A stretch of DNA of 64,000 nucleotides, taken from assembly GCF_003722355.1 (NCBI RefSeq), contig NZ_QWDD01000001.1:1302001-1366000 (forward strand). Direction: 5' to 3'. Position numbers and translations under genes: made by a program. Positions 18,046 through 26,348 of the stretch are shown piece by piece. A model generated the notes under the pieces. That model had not been told where the DNA came from. It worked only from the letters and a program-made list of their open reading frames with translations, and made no database searches. How positions within the stretch are numbered: position 1 is the stretch's first letter; the number at the start of each line of letters is the position of its first letter. The stretch comes from Methylocystis hirsuta. Its GTDB lineage: Bacteria > Pseudomonadota > Alphaproteobacteria > Rhizobiales > Beijerinckiaceae.

Positions 18046-18674
18046 TCCTGCTCGCTCGCCAAGGCATTGATGGCGGCGGCGGCCATGGCGCTGCCGCCCT
18101 TGCGGCCTTTCACGATCACGAAGGGAACGGGGCCGTATTCGCGCAGCGCGTCCTTCGATTCCGCCGCGCCGACGAAGCCGACCGGCATGCCGATGATAGC
18201 GGCCGGAGGCGCCGCGCCTTCGTCGATCATCTCGAGGAGTCGGAACAGCGCGGTGGGCGCATTGCCGATCGCGACCAGTGCGCCATCCAGCCGGTTGCGC
18301 CACAGCTCCAGCGCCGCGGCGCTGCGCGTGGTTTTGATCTCGGCGGCGAGCGCCGGCACGCGCGGCTCGAGCAGCGTGCAGACCACCGGGTTCTCCGCCG
18401 GCAGACGCGAACGGGTGACGCCATGCGCGACCATGTTGGAGTCGCAGAGGATCGGCGCGCCCTTCTGCAGCGCGTCGCGCGCCGCCGCGACGAAATCGCG
18501 CGAGAACTCGATGTCGTCGGCGAGTTCCACCATGCCGCAGGCGTGGATCATGCGCACGGCGATCTTTTCCTGCTCGGGCGTGAAACGCGAGAGATTCGAC
18601 TCGGCGCGAATGGTCGCAAAAGAGCGTGCGTAAATCTGCGCGCCTTCGTGGATATAGTCGAAGCGGCGGCTCAT
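18042..18674 (-). CDS. cobH: Precorrin-8X methylmutase
   Basis: Moves the C-11 methyl group to C-12, converting precorrin-8X to hydrogenobyrinic acid. The 210-residue product carries the catalytic histidine in MIHACGMVELADDI (His at about residue 44) and the GAPILCDSNMVAHGVTRSRLP block that lines the substrate pocket, followed by GMPVGFVGAAESKDAL. Length is typical (about 208-210). It overlaps cobG upstream by 4 nt and cobI downstream by 4 nt. Confidence 0.96.
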   Translation of the reverse strand: MSRRFDYIHEGAQIYARSFATIRAESNLSRFTPEQEKIAVRMIHACGMVELADDIEFSRDFVAAARDALQKGAPILCDSNMVAHGVTRSRLPAENPVVCTLLEPRVPALAAEIKTTRSAAALELWRNRLDGALVAIGNAPTALFRLLEMIDEGAAPPAAIIGMPVGFVGAAESKDALREYGPVPFVIVKGRKGGSAMAAAAINALASEQE

Positions 18675-19951
18675 TGCGCCCTACCGCCTGCGCGCGCGGA
18701 GAGTTCGCGCATCACGGCCTCGAATGTCAGCGATCTGAAGCTCGGCGCGCCATCGGCGCCGGCGTTCTCGATGAGATCGAACCCTTCAGCGCAGGCAAGC
18801 AGCGTGATCGGCGAGGCGCTCTGCCGGGCGCAGCCTTTCGCGCAGCCCGAAAGATGAAGTCCAACGCCGTCAGCGCCGCCGATCTTTTGCGCAAGCGGCG
18901 CGAGATCGATGACATGCGCGCGGGTCTCGGCGACCGCCTGCGGACATTCCGGCGCGCCGGGACAGGCGATGACGGCAAGGCGCTTGTCGTCGGCCGACGT
19001 GATGAGGTCGTGGTCTTGCGCGCGCGAGACGACGCGTCGCGCGTTGTCTTCATCGGGCGTGACGATCAGCAAGGCGCGCCACGGCGTGAGGCGCAGTTCG
19101 CCTGTTCCCCCGCTTTGCGCAAGATCGGCGATCGCCGCGAGTTCATCTGCGCGCCAGCGGCCAAAAGGCGCGCCGACGCCTGCGTAAGCGACGGCGCCGC
19201 GACGTTGCGCGCCGAAGATATGCGCCCATCGCGCAGGCGCGCGCGCTTCCTTGGAGACGCGCATGTCGAGTCCGGCCGCGCGCGGCAGCGCGTCGGCGCC
19301 GAGCGCCTCGACCAGCGTGCGGACGCGCCTGAAGCTATTTGCATGACGGTCGCGCAGCTCCACGAAGGCGCGCGCAAAGCGCAATGCATCGTCAAGCGCG
19401 TCATCGGTCGCGACGACGACGGCGCGATTGGAAACGCCAGCGATGCGAATTGCGACATCGCCCTTTGCAATCGCTTCGATTCGAATGTCGGCTTCGACGT
19501 CGGCAAGCGACAGCGCGCCGCCATCATCGAGAAGAAACAGAAACTTCGGCGGGAGCGCACGCAGCGCCGCGTCGCGCTGTAGCTCAGCGGCGAGCTCCAC
19601 AGCCATGGCGTTGGCGTCGAAAACGCCGCTCGACAGACCTGCAAGCGGCGACGCGATGATATTCGTCACGCGTTCGGCGTCGGCGCTGGGCGCGAGCATG
19701 CCGATCGCCTCGAGGCCGCGCAGGGCTTCGGCGATCGTCGCCTCGCTGATCCCGCGCAGCTGCAGTTGCGCGCGCTGGGAGAGATCAATCAGCCCATTGC
19801 CGCAGTTGTCCGCAATTCTCGCGATCTCGCGCGCCTGCGCCGCGCTCATGCGAGAGCCAACCGCCTTGGCGCGGATCAGCAAACCGTCGCCGCTCGGCAT
19901 CGGCGCGAAGGCTCCGGGACACCAGCCTTTAATCTCAGGCCTCGGCTGCAA
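18671..19951 (-). CDS. cobG: Precorrin-3B synthase (oxygen-dependent)
   Basis: Uses O2 to hydroxylate precorrin-3A and form the gamma-lactone of precorrin-3B, and so marks the aerobic B12 route. The 426-residue product is a sirohaem-type (nitrite/sulfite reductase-like) protein: N-terminal KGWCPGAFAPMPSGDGLLIR, a half with DLSQRAQLQLRGI, and the [4Fe-4S] cysteines in CPGAPECPQA and HLSGCAKGCARQ near the C-terminus. The start is TTG, well supported by GAGGGAGG about 6 nt upstream. It overlaps the end of cobN by 17 nt. Confidence 0.94.
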   Translation of the reverse strand: MQPRPEIKGWCPGAFAPMPSGDGLLIRAKAVGSRMSAAQAREIARIADNCGNGLIDLSQRAQLQLRGISEATIAEALRGLEAIGMLAPSADAERVTNIIASPLAGLSSGVFDANAMAVELAAELQRDAALRALPPKFLFLLDDGGALSLADVEADIRIEAIAKGDVAIRIAGVSNRAVVVATDDALDDALRFARAFVELRDRHANSFRRVRTLVEALGADALPRAAGLDMRVSKEARAPARWAHIFGAQRRGAVAYAGVGAPFGRWRADELAAIADLAQSGGTGELRLTPWRALLIVTPDEDNARRVVSRAQDHDLITSADDKRLAVIACPGAPECPQAVAETRAHVIDLAPLAQKIGGADGVGLHLSGCAKGCARQSASPITLLACAEGFDLIENAGADGAPSFRSLTFEAVMRELSARAGGRAQ

Positions 19952-22900
19952 GACGCCCTCCCTCTTGGCGTTCCATATCGCTTAAGGCGCCGCGCACGCT
20001 GTTGCGTTGCGTATTCCACAAGCCGCGCGCAAGCGCTTCGCTAAAAACCCGCGCGATTGCGGTGAGCGCGCGGGGATTTTCCACGGCGAGAAAATCCCGT
20101 GTCGCATCATCGCCCAAGGTGGCGTCAAAAGCGAGATCGAATTGCGCGTCGCTGATGAGGCCGCTTGTCGCGGCGAAAGCATAGAGATTGTCGATCGTCT
20201 CGGCGATTTCGCCGGCGCCGCGGTGGCCGTGCCGCTTCTGGCCTTGCAGCCATTGGGGATTGGCGAGCCGCATGCGCAGGACGCGCGCGATTTCGTCTTT
20301 CAGAGCGCGCGGCCGCAACCGTTCTGGCCGCGTCGCATCGATATGCACCAAATCGGCGTCGCCGCCAAGCATGGCGTTGGCGGCGGCAAAGCCCCCTTCG
20401 TAATCGGCGAAGGCGGGTCCGATCAGAACGTCGACCTCCGCCATGTCTTGGACATGGACATGGGCGTCGGCGCCCGCGACGCGCGCGCTGAACGCGGCGA
20501 CGGCCTCGTTGCTTTCGCCTCCACGATCATAGGCGTGACCTGCGGCGCAAAGATAGGCGCGCGCAAGATCGTCGCGGCCGGACCAATTGCCATGCAGCGC
20601 GCGCTCGCTCACGCCAATTCCGTAAGCCCCGTCAGCGGCCCCGAAGACGCGGCGCAGATCGTCGGCCGCTTTCAGCGGATTGACCTCAGCGTCTTCATCG
20701 CGCGCGGCGACCGCGCGCACCGCGTCGTCGAACAGCGCAATGAGATTTCCGAACATGTCGCGGAACAGCCCCGAGACCTGCAGCGTCACGTCGACGCGCG
20801 GAAACTCGAGCCGCGCCTGCGGCAGAATTTCGAAGCCGATGACGCGCGCGCTTGCCGTGTCCCAGCGCGGCGCGACGCCAAGAAGCGCGAGCGCTTGCGC
20901 GAAATCCTCGCCGCCGGTGCGGATCGTCGCGCTGCCCCACAGGTCGAGCATGATATTGCGCGGGAATTCGCCATGCAGCTGCGCGTGGCGCGTCATCACC
21001 TCGGCGGCGGCGCGGCGACCGATGTCATAGGCCGTTTGCGTGGGCGCATGGCGCGGATCGATGCAATAAAGATTGCGTCCGGTCGGCAGAACGTCGGCGC
21101 GTCCGCGCGACGGCGCGCCGGCCGGGCCGGGCTCGACGAAGCGGCCCGCCAGCGCAGAGAGAAGCGCATTGCGTTCGGCGCGCGCGCAGGCGCCCCGCGC
21201 AGGATCGGGATGTGAGTTTGCTTGGGCGCGCCCGAAGACATGGAGTCCGTCGCCGATCCGCATGTCCTTCAGGTCGCACATCCAGGCGTCAAGGCGCGTC
21301 AATGTCTCGGCGATGTCCATCTCGCGCGAGACGCCGCATTCCGCTGCAAGGCCGCTGCGCTCGGCTTCGTCGATGATGGCGCCGGCGACGAGTCGCGCGC
21401 GGCGCGCGTCGAGCGTGCTCGCTGTCGCATATTCGTCGAGCAGCGTTTCGACTTTCGCCGCCGCGTCGAAGAGTTCGGCGTCAACGAGCGGTGGAGTCAG
21501 ATGGCCGATCGTCACGGCGCATGTGCGGCGCTTCGCCTGCGCGGCTTCGCCGGGATCGTTGACGATGAACGGATAGATGAGCGGCGTCGGGCCCAGCACG
21601 GCTTCCGGCGCGCATGCCTCGGACAGCATGACCGATTTGCCGGGTAGCCATTCGAGCGTGCCATGCGCGCCAAGATGAATGAGCGCGTCAATCTTTCGCA
21701 CATGCCGCAGCCAAAGATAGAAAGCGACATAGGCGTGACGCGGCGGGCGCTGAACGTCGTGATAGTTTTCGTAACGCTCAGCGCGCGCGCCGCGGTCGGG
21801 TTGCAGCGCGACGACGAGCTTGCCGGCTTCGAGACAGGAAAAGCGGAAGGCGCCGTCGACAAACGCCGGATCCTCCTGCGGCGCGCCCCATGCGGCGTCG
21901 ACGCTCGCAATGAGGTCGGGGGAGACGTTCGAGAGCAACGCCAGATAGTCGGCGAGCGAAAAGTCGATCGTACGCGCTTTTTCTTCCAGCTCGCGTACTA
22001 CCCTCCCCTTGAGGGGGAGGGTCGAACCGCGAAGCGGTTCGGGGTGGGGTGAAGCTTCATAATGCGGGGCGTCACCCCCTCCCGCGTCGCTTCGCGACGC
22101 GACCTCCCCCCTCAAGGGGGAGGTGGGGATTGCGCCAACATCATATCCCGCATCGATCAACGCCGAGACGATCTCATGCACGCTTGCTTCCGCGTCGAGG
22201 CCGATGGCGTAGCCGCCGCGGCCGCGCCGCGCCGGATAGTCGGAGAGAATGAGCGCGAGACTTTTTTTAGCGTTGGGCTTGCGGCGCAGCCGCGCCCAGT
22301 TCAACGCGAGGTCCGCGACGAAGTCGACGCGCGAGCGTTCCGGCGCATGGCGCGTCTCGCTGAATTCCGCCGCAAGACGCAGCGGCGCCTCCTCCTTGAA
22401 GGAAATCGCCCGCGTGAAGATGCGCCCGTCAACTTCCGGCAAGACGACATTCATCGCGAGATCGGCGCCATTCGCGCCGCGCATCGAGGCGGCCCACGCG
22501 TCACGCGAAGTGGTTGCAAGCGCGACTTGCAGCACCGGCGCGTCCGCGCGATCGAGCACGCTTCCCTTGTCGCGACGCGCGGAAAAAGCCGTGGCGTTGA
22601 CGATGACGTCGGGCGCGAACGTCTTAAGCGCGCGCGATACGAAAGCTTCGCTCTCGGCCTCCTTCAGGCTCGCGACATAGATCGCCTCGACCGCAAATCC
22701 TCGCTCAGCCAGCGCGTCGGCGAGCGCGATGATCGGCGCGACGTCGTCGGCGAGAAACATGGCGCGATAGAAGACGATCGTCGCGCGCAATTCGCCGCCG
22801 GCGCGGCACGCGGATTCGAATTGTCCGGCGCTGGCGACGGGAACGCTTTCCCGCCACGGCGCCGCATGGCCGGCGAGAGTCGCGGCGTAACCGAGAAACG

Positions 22901-23354
22901 AACGCAGATTGTCGGGACCGCCGTCCTGAAAAAGTCGCCAGATTCGATTGAGCGTTTCCGCGTCGAGCGTCGACGCCTGCTTGAGGCGCGCGTCGTCGTG
23001 CGCATCGCCGGGAACGATCGCAAGCGCGATCCCCTTCGCGCGCGCCAGCGCCTCGAGCTGCTCGACGCCATAGGGCCAATAGTCCTTGCCGCCGAGCAGC
23101 CGTACGACGATCAGCCGCGCATGTCGCGCGACTGCGTCGAGATAGAGATCGACGGAGTAGGGATGCTTCAATTGCGCCAGCGACGCGCAGCGAAAGCTCG
23201 GGAGGGCCGCGCCGCTTTGCTCATAAAGCCGCGCCAGCAGCCGCAGCTCGGAATCCGAAAAGGACAGAAACACGATCTCCGCGGGAGATTGTCCAAGATC
23301 GACGGCGGCGCCGGCTTCGTCGAGATTATGGAGATCGCGCGGGAGAAGATGCAT
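19935..23354 (-). CDS. cobN: Aerobic cobaltochelatase subunit CobN
   Basis: Large subunit of the ATP-dependent CobNST chelatase, which inserts Co(II) into hydrogenobyrinic acid a,c-diamide. The 1139-residue product shows family features such as HPYSVDLYLDAVARHARLIVVRLLGG, the HLRKID-like block with LIHLGAHGTLEWLPGKSVMLSE, and the C-terminal MQDMAEVD/ANAMLGGDADLVHIDAT stretch. It is shorter than the classical about 1275-residue protein, yet contains an added in-frame segment at about residues 408-451 encoded by a hairpin-rich repeat. cobS and cobT are not in the window. It sits 6 nt after cobW and is probably coupled to it. Confidence 0.94.
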   Translation of the reverse strand: MHLLPRDLHNLDEAGAAVDLGQSPAEIVFLSFSDSELRLLARLYEQSGAALPSFRCASLAQLKHPYSVDLYLDAVARHARLIVVRLLGGKDYWPYGVEQLEALARAKGIALAIVPGDAHDDARLKQASTLDAETLNRIWRLFQDGGPDNLRSFLGYAATLAGHAAPWRESVPVASAGQFESACRAGGELRATIVFYRAMFLADDVAPIIALADALAERGFAVEAIYVASLKEAESEAFVSRALKTFAPDVIVNATAFSARRDKGSVLDRADAPVLQVALATTSRDAWAASMRGANGADLAMNVVLPEVDGRIFTRAISFKEEAPLRLAAEFSETRHAPERSRVDFVADLALNWARLRRKPNAKKSLALILSDYPARRGRGGYAIGLDAEASVHEIVSALIDAGYDVGAIPTSPLRGEVASRSDAGGGDAPHYEASPHPEPLRGSTLPLKGRVVRELEEKARTIDFSLADYLALLSNVSPDLIASVDAAWGAPQEDPAFVDGAFRFSCLEAGKLVVALQPDRGARAERYENYHDVQRPPRHAYVAFYLWLRHVRKIDALIHLGAHGTLEWLPGKSVMLSEACAPEAVLGPTPLIYPFIVNDPGEAAQAKRRTCAVTIGHLTPPLVDAELFDAAAKVETLLDEYATASTLDARRARLVAGAIIDEAERSGLAAECGVSREMDIAETLTRLDAWMCDLKDMRIGDGLHVFGRAQANSHPDPARGACARAERNALLSALAGRFVEPGPAGAPSRGRADVLPTGRNLYCIDPRHAPTQTAYDIGRRAAAEVMTRHAQLHGEFPRNIMLDLWGSATIRTGGEDFAQALALLGVAPRWDTASARVIGFEILPQARLEFPRVDVTLQVSGLFRDMFGNLIALFDDAVRAVAARDEDAEVNPLKAADDLRRVFGAADGAYGIGVSERALHGNWSGRDDLARAYLCAAGHAYDRGGESNEAVAAFSARVAGADAHVHVQDMAEVDVLIGPAFADYEGGFAAANAMLGGDADLVHIDATRPERLRPRALKDEIARVLRMRLANPQWLQGQKRHGHRGAGEIAETIDNLYAFAATSGLISDAQFDLAFDATLGDDATRDFLAVENPRALTAIARVFSEALARGLWNTQRNSVRGALSDMERQEGGRLAAEA
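22000..22131. repeat. Hairpin-rich element inserted in frame in cobN
   Basis: About 130 bp made of consecutive inverted repeats: CCCTCCCC / GGGGAGGG, CGAACCGC / GCGGTTCG, CGCGTCGC / GCGACGCG and CCTCCCCC / GGGGGAGG, arranged so that the outer ends also pair. It reads through in the cobN frame (minus strand) and encodes a Pro/Gly/Arg/Ser-rich segment beginning TSPLRGEVASRSDAGGG. The composition differs sharply from flanking CobN sequence and looks like an intergenic repeat family, not conserved protein. Confidence 0.85.
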
Positions 23355-23360
23355 GGCGTA

Positions 23361-24395
23361 TCACGGCTGCGCCAGCGTCGCGATCACCGCGTCGCGATTG
23401 AGGCCTTTCTCGCCGATGATCACGACGCGACTCATGCGCTGCTCATCGGGCTTCCACGCCCGATCGAAATGATGGTCGATGCGCGCGCCGACGCCCTGCA
23501 CAAGCAGGCGCATCGGCTTGCCGACGACTTCAACGAAACCCTTGATGCGCAGCACGTCATGCGCGCGCGCCGCTTCGGCGAGTTTTGCAACCAGCGCCGC
23601 CGGATCGGCGACGGCGGAGAGAGACACGACGAAACTGTCGAAGTCGTCATGGTCATGTTCGGGCTCGGCGTCATGATGCGACGGACGGTTCGCGAGATCG
23701 TCCTCCGCCGCCGCCGACAGGCCGAGCAGCACGAGCGGTTCGACGCGCCCGCCGCTGGCGCGCACGATCTTCGCCGCTTTCCGGGCGCCTAGCGCCAGAC
23801 GATCCGCGACGTCGCGTTCTTCGTCGGCGCCCAGCAGATCGGTTTTGTTGAGGATGATGAGATCGGCGCAGGCGAGCTGATCGTCGAACACCTCTTCAAG
23901 CGGATTGTCGTGATCAATCGTCTGCGTGTCTTCGCGCTCCTGCGCGATGGCGTCGAGATCGTCGGCGAAACGGCCCTCCGCCACGGCCTTGCCGTCGATG
24001 ACGGCGATGACGCCGTCGACGGTCAGCTTCGAGCGGATCGCCGGCCAATCGAACGCCTTTACCAGCGGTTTGGGCAACGCCAGTCCCGAGGTTTCGATGA
24101 TGATGTGATCGGGACGCTTTTCATGCGCCAGCAGCGCTTCGATCGCCGGGATGAAATCGTCGGCGACGGTGCAGCACAGACAGCCGTTGGCGAGTTCGAC
24201 GATGTTTTCTTCCGGACAGTTTTCGACGCCGCAGGCGCGCAGAATTTCGCCGTCGACGCCGACGTCGCCGAATTCATTGATGACGAGCGCGAGACGCCGA
24301 TCCTTGGCGTTCTCGAGCACATGACGAATGAGCGTCGTCTTTCCCGCGCCGAGGAAGCCGGTGACGATCGTTGCAGGGATTTTGGCGCCGCTCAT
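23361..24395 (-). CDS. cobW: CobW-family GTPase / metallochaperone
   Basis: GTP-dependent metal-handling protein thought to deliver cobalt to the CobN-type chelatase. The 344-residue product has the Walker A loop GFLGAGKTTLIRH (about 12-24), the metal-binding GCLCC motif (about residues 70-74), the Walker B/G3-type region ending ETSG, the NKTD base-recognition motif, a His/Glu/Asp-rich stretch (HHDAEPEHDHDDFD, about 240) that can bind metal, and a C-terminal CobW_C domain. AGGAGG lies just upstream of the ATG, which overlaps the cbtA stop. Position directly before cobN supports the cobalt assignment over zinc COG0523 paralogues. Confidence 0.94.
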   Translation of the reverse strand: MSGAKIPATIVTGFLGAGKTTLIRHVLENAKDRRLALVINEFGDVGVDGEILRACGVENCPEENIVELANGCLCCTVADDFIPAIEALLAHEKRPDHIIIETSGLALPKPLVKAFDWPAIRSKLTVDGVIAVIDGKAVAEGRFADDLDAIAQEREDTQTIDHDNPLEEVFDDQLACADLIILNKTDLLGADEERDVADRLALGARKAAKIVRASGGRVEPLVLLGLSAAAEDDLANRPSHHDAEPEHDHDDFDSFVVSLSAVADPAALVAKLAEAARAHDVLRIKGFVEVVGKPMRLLVQGVGARIDHHFDRAWKPDEQRMSRVVIIGEKGLNRDAVIATLAQP

Positions 24396-25054
24396 GACGC
24401 CTCCTTTTCACGCGATAAGAGTCGCCAGATGAGACCGGCGAGCGCGCCGGCGAGCGCCCAGCTGATCGCCTGAATGGCGAGCGAGGCGGCCGCGAAGCGC
24501 GCGGCGAGCTCCGCCGGCGCCGTGCTCTCGGGCGTAGCAGGCTGCGGCGCGAAGAAATGCGGCAGGGCGATCAGCGCGACGCCGACGATCTTCGCCGTCG
24601 TCGAGTCAAGCCGCAACAGGGCGAACAGTCCGGCGCCGGTGGACAGCGCGGTCGCAAGCCACCAGATCTGGCGCGCGGCGAGTTCGGTTTCCGCCATGCC
24701 GGGAAGTTGCGGCGCGAGGCCCAGACTCGTCGCGAGTCCGGTCGCGGCGAAGGCGCAGGCGCCCCACAGCGCGGCGCGGCGCGGCGCGATGGCGTCGCCG
24801 GAGAGAAGCATCGCGGCGAGCAGAATGAGCGCATAGCCGATCGAGACGGCGATCGTTGCGGCGCTGGTCGCCGCCGTGCGGCTCAGACCTGAAAACGCTG
24901 CGCCCGCGTCGGCGCCGTCATGCGCATGCTGCGCCGCCTCATAGACCTCGGCGGCGAGGATGAGCGGCGTCGTGGTGAAGTGCTGCAGGGCCGCGACCGC
25001 AAGCCCAGCGACAAGGCCGGCGATAAGGCCGGTCGTCAAAATGCGCGCGATCAA
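24392..25054 (-). CDS. cbtA: Cobalt transporter subunit CbtA
   Basis: Predicted inner-membrane subunit of the CbtAB cobalt uptake system. The 220-residue product is very hydrophobic, with about five or six transmembrane segments beginning at residue 5, and conserved histidines in the first helical region (ALQHFTTTPLI, AAQHAHDG) that fit the family. The start is taken as TTG, about 9 nt after an AGGCG; no nearby ATG gives a better start. It lies 12 nt after cbtB, and its stop overlaps cobW. Confidence 0.88.
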   Translation of the reverse strand: MIARILTTGLIAGLVAGLAVAALQHFTTTPLILAAEVYEAAQHAHDGADAGAAFSGLSRTAATSAATIAVSIGYALILLAAMLLSGDAIAPRRAALWGACAFAATGLATSLGLAPQLPGMAETELAARQIWWLATALSTGAGLFALLRLDSTTAKIVGVALIALPHFFAPQPATPESTAPAELAARFAAASLAIQAISWALAGALAGLIWRLLSREKEAS

Positions 25055-25066
25055 GCGCGTTGGCGC

Positions 25067-25249
25067 CTAGTGACAGGGGAAGGAGAGCGCGTGGCGCGTG
25101 TCATGCGCCGCGTCATGGACGCTTTCTGGATAGGCGAAGCCCGCGAGCCAAACGAGCCCGAAGCCGAGAGTGAGCGCAACGGCGGCGGCCTTCAACGCCT
25201 CGAGTCTCGAAGCGGCGAGGGCGGTGGAATTAACGGATTTGGCGTTCAT
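25067..25249 (-). CDS. cbtB: Cobalt transporter subunit CbtB
   Basis: Small membrane partner of CbtA. The 60-residue product has one transmembrane helix (about residues 20-42) and a C-terminal His-rich tail ESVHDAAHDTRHALSFPCH, the hallmark of CbtB and a likely metal site. GGGAGA lies about 5 nt before the ATG. It is the first gene of the operon and is directly downstream of the cobalamin riboswitch. Confidence 0.92.
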   Translation of the reverse strand: MNAKSVNSTALAASRLEALKAAAVALTLGFGLVWLAGFAYPESVHDAAHDTRHALSFPCH

Positions 25250-25311
25250 ATCGGTCTCCCTGCCGCCCCACCGGCGGCGATGCGATGCGCGCGGCGATCC
25301 AAAACGATCGC

Positions 25312-25487
25312 CCTGACGGCAGGTCTCCTGGCTCCCGGGTCGTCGGACTGCGCCGCCTTCCCAAGCATCACGCTCAGTGGCAGATGGCGCGGACCTTGCC
25401 GGCTACAGTTGCGGGGGCAGCCGCGGAAACGGGCGTAATGCCCGCGCCGCGTTCCCTTTTCACTTCTTGCGAAGGACCGTCCCGACT
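25312..25487 (-). promoter_or_regulatory. Cobalamin riboswitch
   Basis: Read on the minus strand, the sequence contains the ordered consensus blocks of the B12-sensing aptamer: AAAAGGGAAC, GCTGCCCCCGCAACTGTA, TCTGCCACTGAGCGTGATG, GGGAAGGCGGC and the B12 box AGCCAGGAGACCTGCC (the last at about 25314-25333). The 5' end pairs around GGGACGGTCC. About 60 nt separate the B12 box from the cbtB start. High adenosylcobalamin is expected to shut off the operon; whether by termination or by hiding the ribosome-binding site cannot be read directly. Confidence 0.96.
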
Positions 25488-25488
25488 A

Positions 25489-25517
25489 GTCATATGCGCG
25501 GCTTAGGCTTCCGTCAA
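25489..25517 (-). promoter_or_regulatory. Promoter of the cobalamin operon
   Basis: On the minus strand TTGACG (25517-25512) and TATGAC (25494-25489) are 17 bp apart, placing the transcription start about 7 nt further on, right where the riboswitch aptamer begins. A weaker plus-strand pair (TTGCGA at 25467-25472 and TCATAT at 25490-25495, spacing 17) could serve cobO and would overlap this -10 box. Confidence 0.7.
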
Positions 25518-25535
25518 ACCGGCAGAGGAGCGCCT

Positions 25536-26165
25536 GTGACCGAGATGAATGAAGAGGACGAGGCGCGCCGCCATCGTCTCAAAATGGAGAAGCGCAAGGC
25601 GGTTCAGGACGCCGAGGTCGCCGGCAAGACGGTCGCCCGCAAAGGCCTGCTGATGGTCCACACCGGCGCCGGCAAGGGCAAGTCCACGGCGGCCTTCGGG
25701 CTGGCGTTGCGCGCGCTCGGCCATGGCTGGAAGATCGGCGTCGTTCAGTTCGGCAAGGGCCAGTGGCGCACCGGCGAGCGCAACATGCTCGAAAAGCTTG
25801 GCCAGGAGTTCGGTCAAGTCTCTTGGCATACGCTTGGCGAGGGCTTCACCTGGGAGACCCAGGACCGCGCGCGCGACGCGAAGGCGGCGCGGCGCGCCTG
25901 GGAGAAAGCGCGGGAACTGATGGACGACCCTCACATTCGTCTGCTGGTGCTCGACGAATTGAACATTTCGCTGCGCTATGAGCATTTGCCGCTGGAGGAG
26001 GTTCTGGGCGCGCTCGCCGCGCGGCGCGACGATCTCAACGTCGTCGTGACCGGACGCAACGCCAAGCCGGAGCTCATCGCCGCAGCCGATCTCGTCACAG
26101 AAATGACCCTCGTCAAGCACCACTTCGGCGCTGGCGTCAAAGCGCAGGAGGGAATCGAATTCTAA
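25536..26165 (+). CDS. cobO: Cob(I)yrinic acid a,c-diamide adenosyltransferase
   Basis: ATP:corrinoid adenosyltransferase of the CobA/CobO/BtuR type that attaches the 5'-deoxyadenosyl ligand to cobalt. The 209-residue product contains the P-loop variant MVHTGAGKGKSTAAFGLALRA (about 38-57), FGKGQWRTGE, the Walker B-like LLVLDELNISLRY and the C-terminal KHHFGAGVKAQEGIEF. GTG at 25536 has GAGGAG 5 nt upstream; the ATG three codons later is too far from that site. It diverges from the cobalamin operon, with the start only about 20 bp from the operon's -35 box. Confidence 0.95.
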   Translation: MTEMNEEDEARRHRLKMEKRKAVQDAEVAGKTVARKGLLMVHTGAGKGKSTAAFGLALRALGHGWKIGVVQFGKGQWRTGERNMLEKLGQEFGQVSWHTLGEGFTWETQDRARDAKAARRAWEKARELMDDPHIRLLVLDELNISLRYEHLPLEEVLGALAARRDDLNVVVTGRNAKPELIAAADLVTEMTLVKHHFGAGVKAQEGIEF

Positions 26166-26348
26166 TCCGGAACCTATGCTCTGAAGGCCCGCCGGCATAT
26201 CGCTCTTGGCAGCGGCTCGCGTAGAGAATACGCTTTGCGGGCAGGCAGTTCCGTGACGGACGGGGACGCGCGCCCGCGACGCGAGCAGGCATCCCGAGGC
26301 GCGTCAGTCCTGGCTGAACTCTCAACATCATCTGGACCCGAAAGCTCG

